Shown here in pieces: positions 5,297 through 5,383 of a stretch of DNA of 5,383 nucleotides; position 1 is the first letter of the stretch; the number at the start of each line of letters is the position of its first letter. The notes below the pieces were generated by a model. That model searched no databases. It worked only from the letters and a program-made list of their open reading frames with translations, and was not told the origin of the DNA. The stretch is from a bacterium (GTDB lineage Bacteria; UBA9089; JAHJRX01), in NCBI GenBank assembly GCA_030017825.1, contig JASEGW010000067.1:2282-7664 (forward strand), given 5' to 3'. The position numbers were made by a program, and so were the translations under genes.

Positions 5297-5383
5297 GAAT
5301 ATGTTTTGAAAAGGGAAGAATACTGTTCTTTATTAGACCCTCTGCAAAATAAGAAATTCAACTAAAAGAATAAATATTACCTA

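Noticed and set aside
5316..5330. Small hairpin AAGAA/TTCTT after rodA as a terminator
   Set aside because: Five weak base pairs with no following T run; the operon may continue beyond the window.

Overview
The window joins two unlike pieces of DNA. Positions 1 to about 740 are a small accessory segment that looks like integron gene-cassette DNA. Positions 772-5296 are a conserved cell-shape operon, mreC-mreD-mrdA-rodA, all on the + strand. The operon genes are very AT-rich (only 8 G/C among 4381-4440), while the accessory segment is mixed and GC-rich at its recombination site (24 G/C among 571-610, counted by hand). The rod-elongation set with a class B PBP and MreC/MreD points to a rod-shaped, peptidoglycan-making bacterium with a low-GC genome. 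I cannot name the phylum. The gene order is common in Gram-negative-type lineages, including many uncultivated ones.

Accessory segment: the sequence ATCGTTAGCCG occurs twice, at 68-78 and 616-626, each time preceded by a GGCGGC...GAG stretch. The second copy closes a 61-base element (565-625) with the layout of an integron attC site: a RYYYAAC box at its left end, partly paired arms, and a GTTAG box at its right end. The two GTTAGCC boxes enclose a 548-base unit (72-619) holding an antitoxin gene (104-325) and an overlapping RelE/ParE-type toxin gene (322-570). The toxin stop codon lies inside the attC box and its usual C-terminal end is missing. Directly after the attC a second coding start is seen (642-695), resembling the first 17 residues of a flavodoxin-fold NAD(P)H-dependent FMN reductase and then broken off. 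A palindromic repeat (694-738) follows, and then a nine-residue reading frame that may be the tail of a lost mreB (742-768).

Cell-shape operon: mreC (772-1617), mreD (1604-2125) and mrdA (2115-3893) overlap one another. rodA (3968-5296) follows after 74 bases. MreC and MreD are the scaffold of the elongasome, RodA polymerises glycan strands from lipid II, and MrdA (PBP2) crosslinks them while activating RodA. All four appear intact. RodA is long for its family, with an extra stretch of roughly 80 residues carrying about two additional membrane segments before its catalytic region. mreB, the usual first gene of this operon, is not in the window; cassette DNA lies where it would be expected.

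I see no rRNA, tRNA or CRISPR array. The most interesting point is the cassette/operon junction, not a wholly new system.
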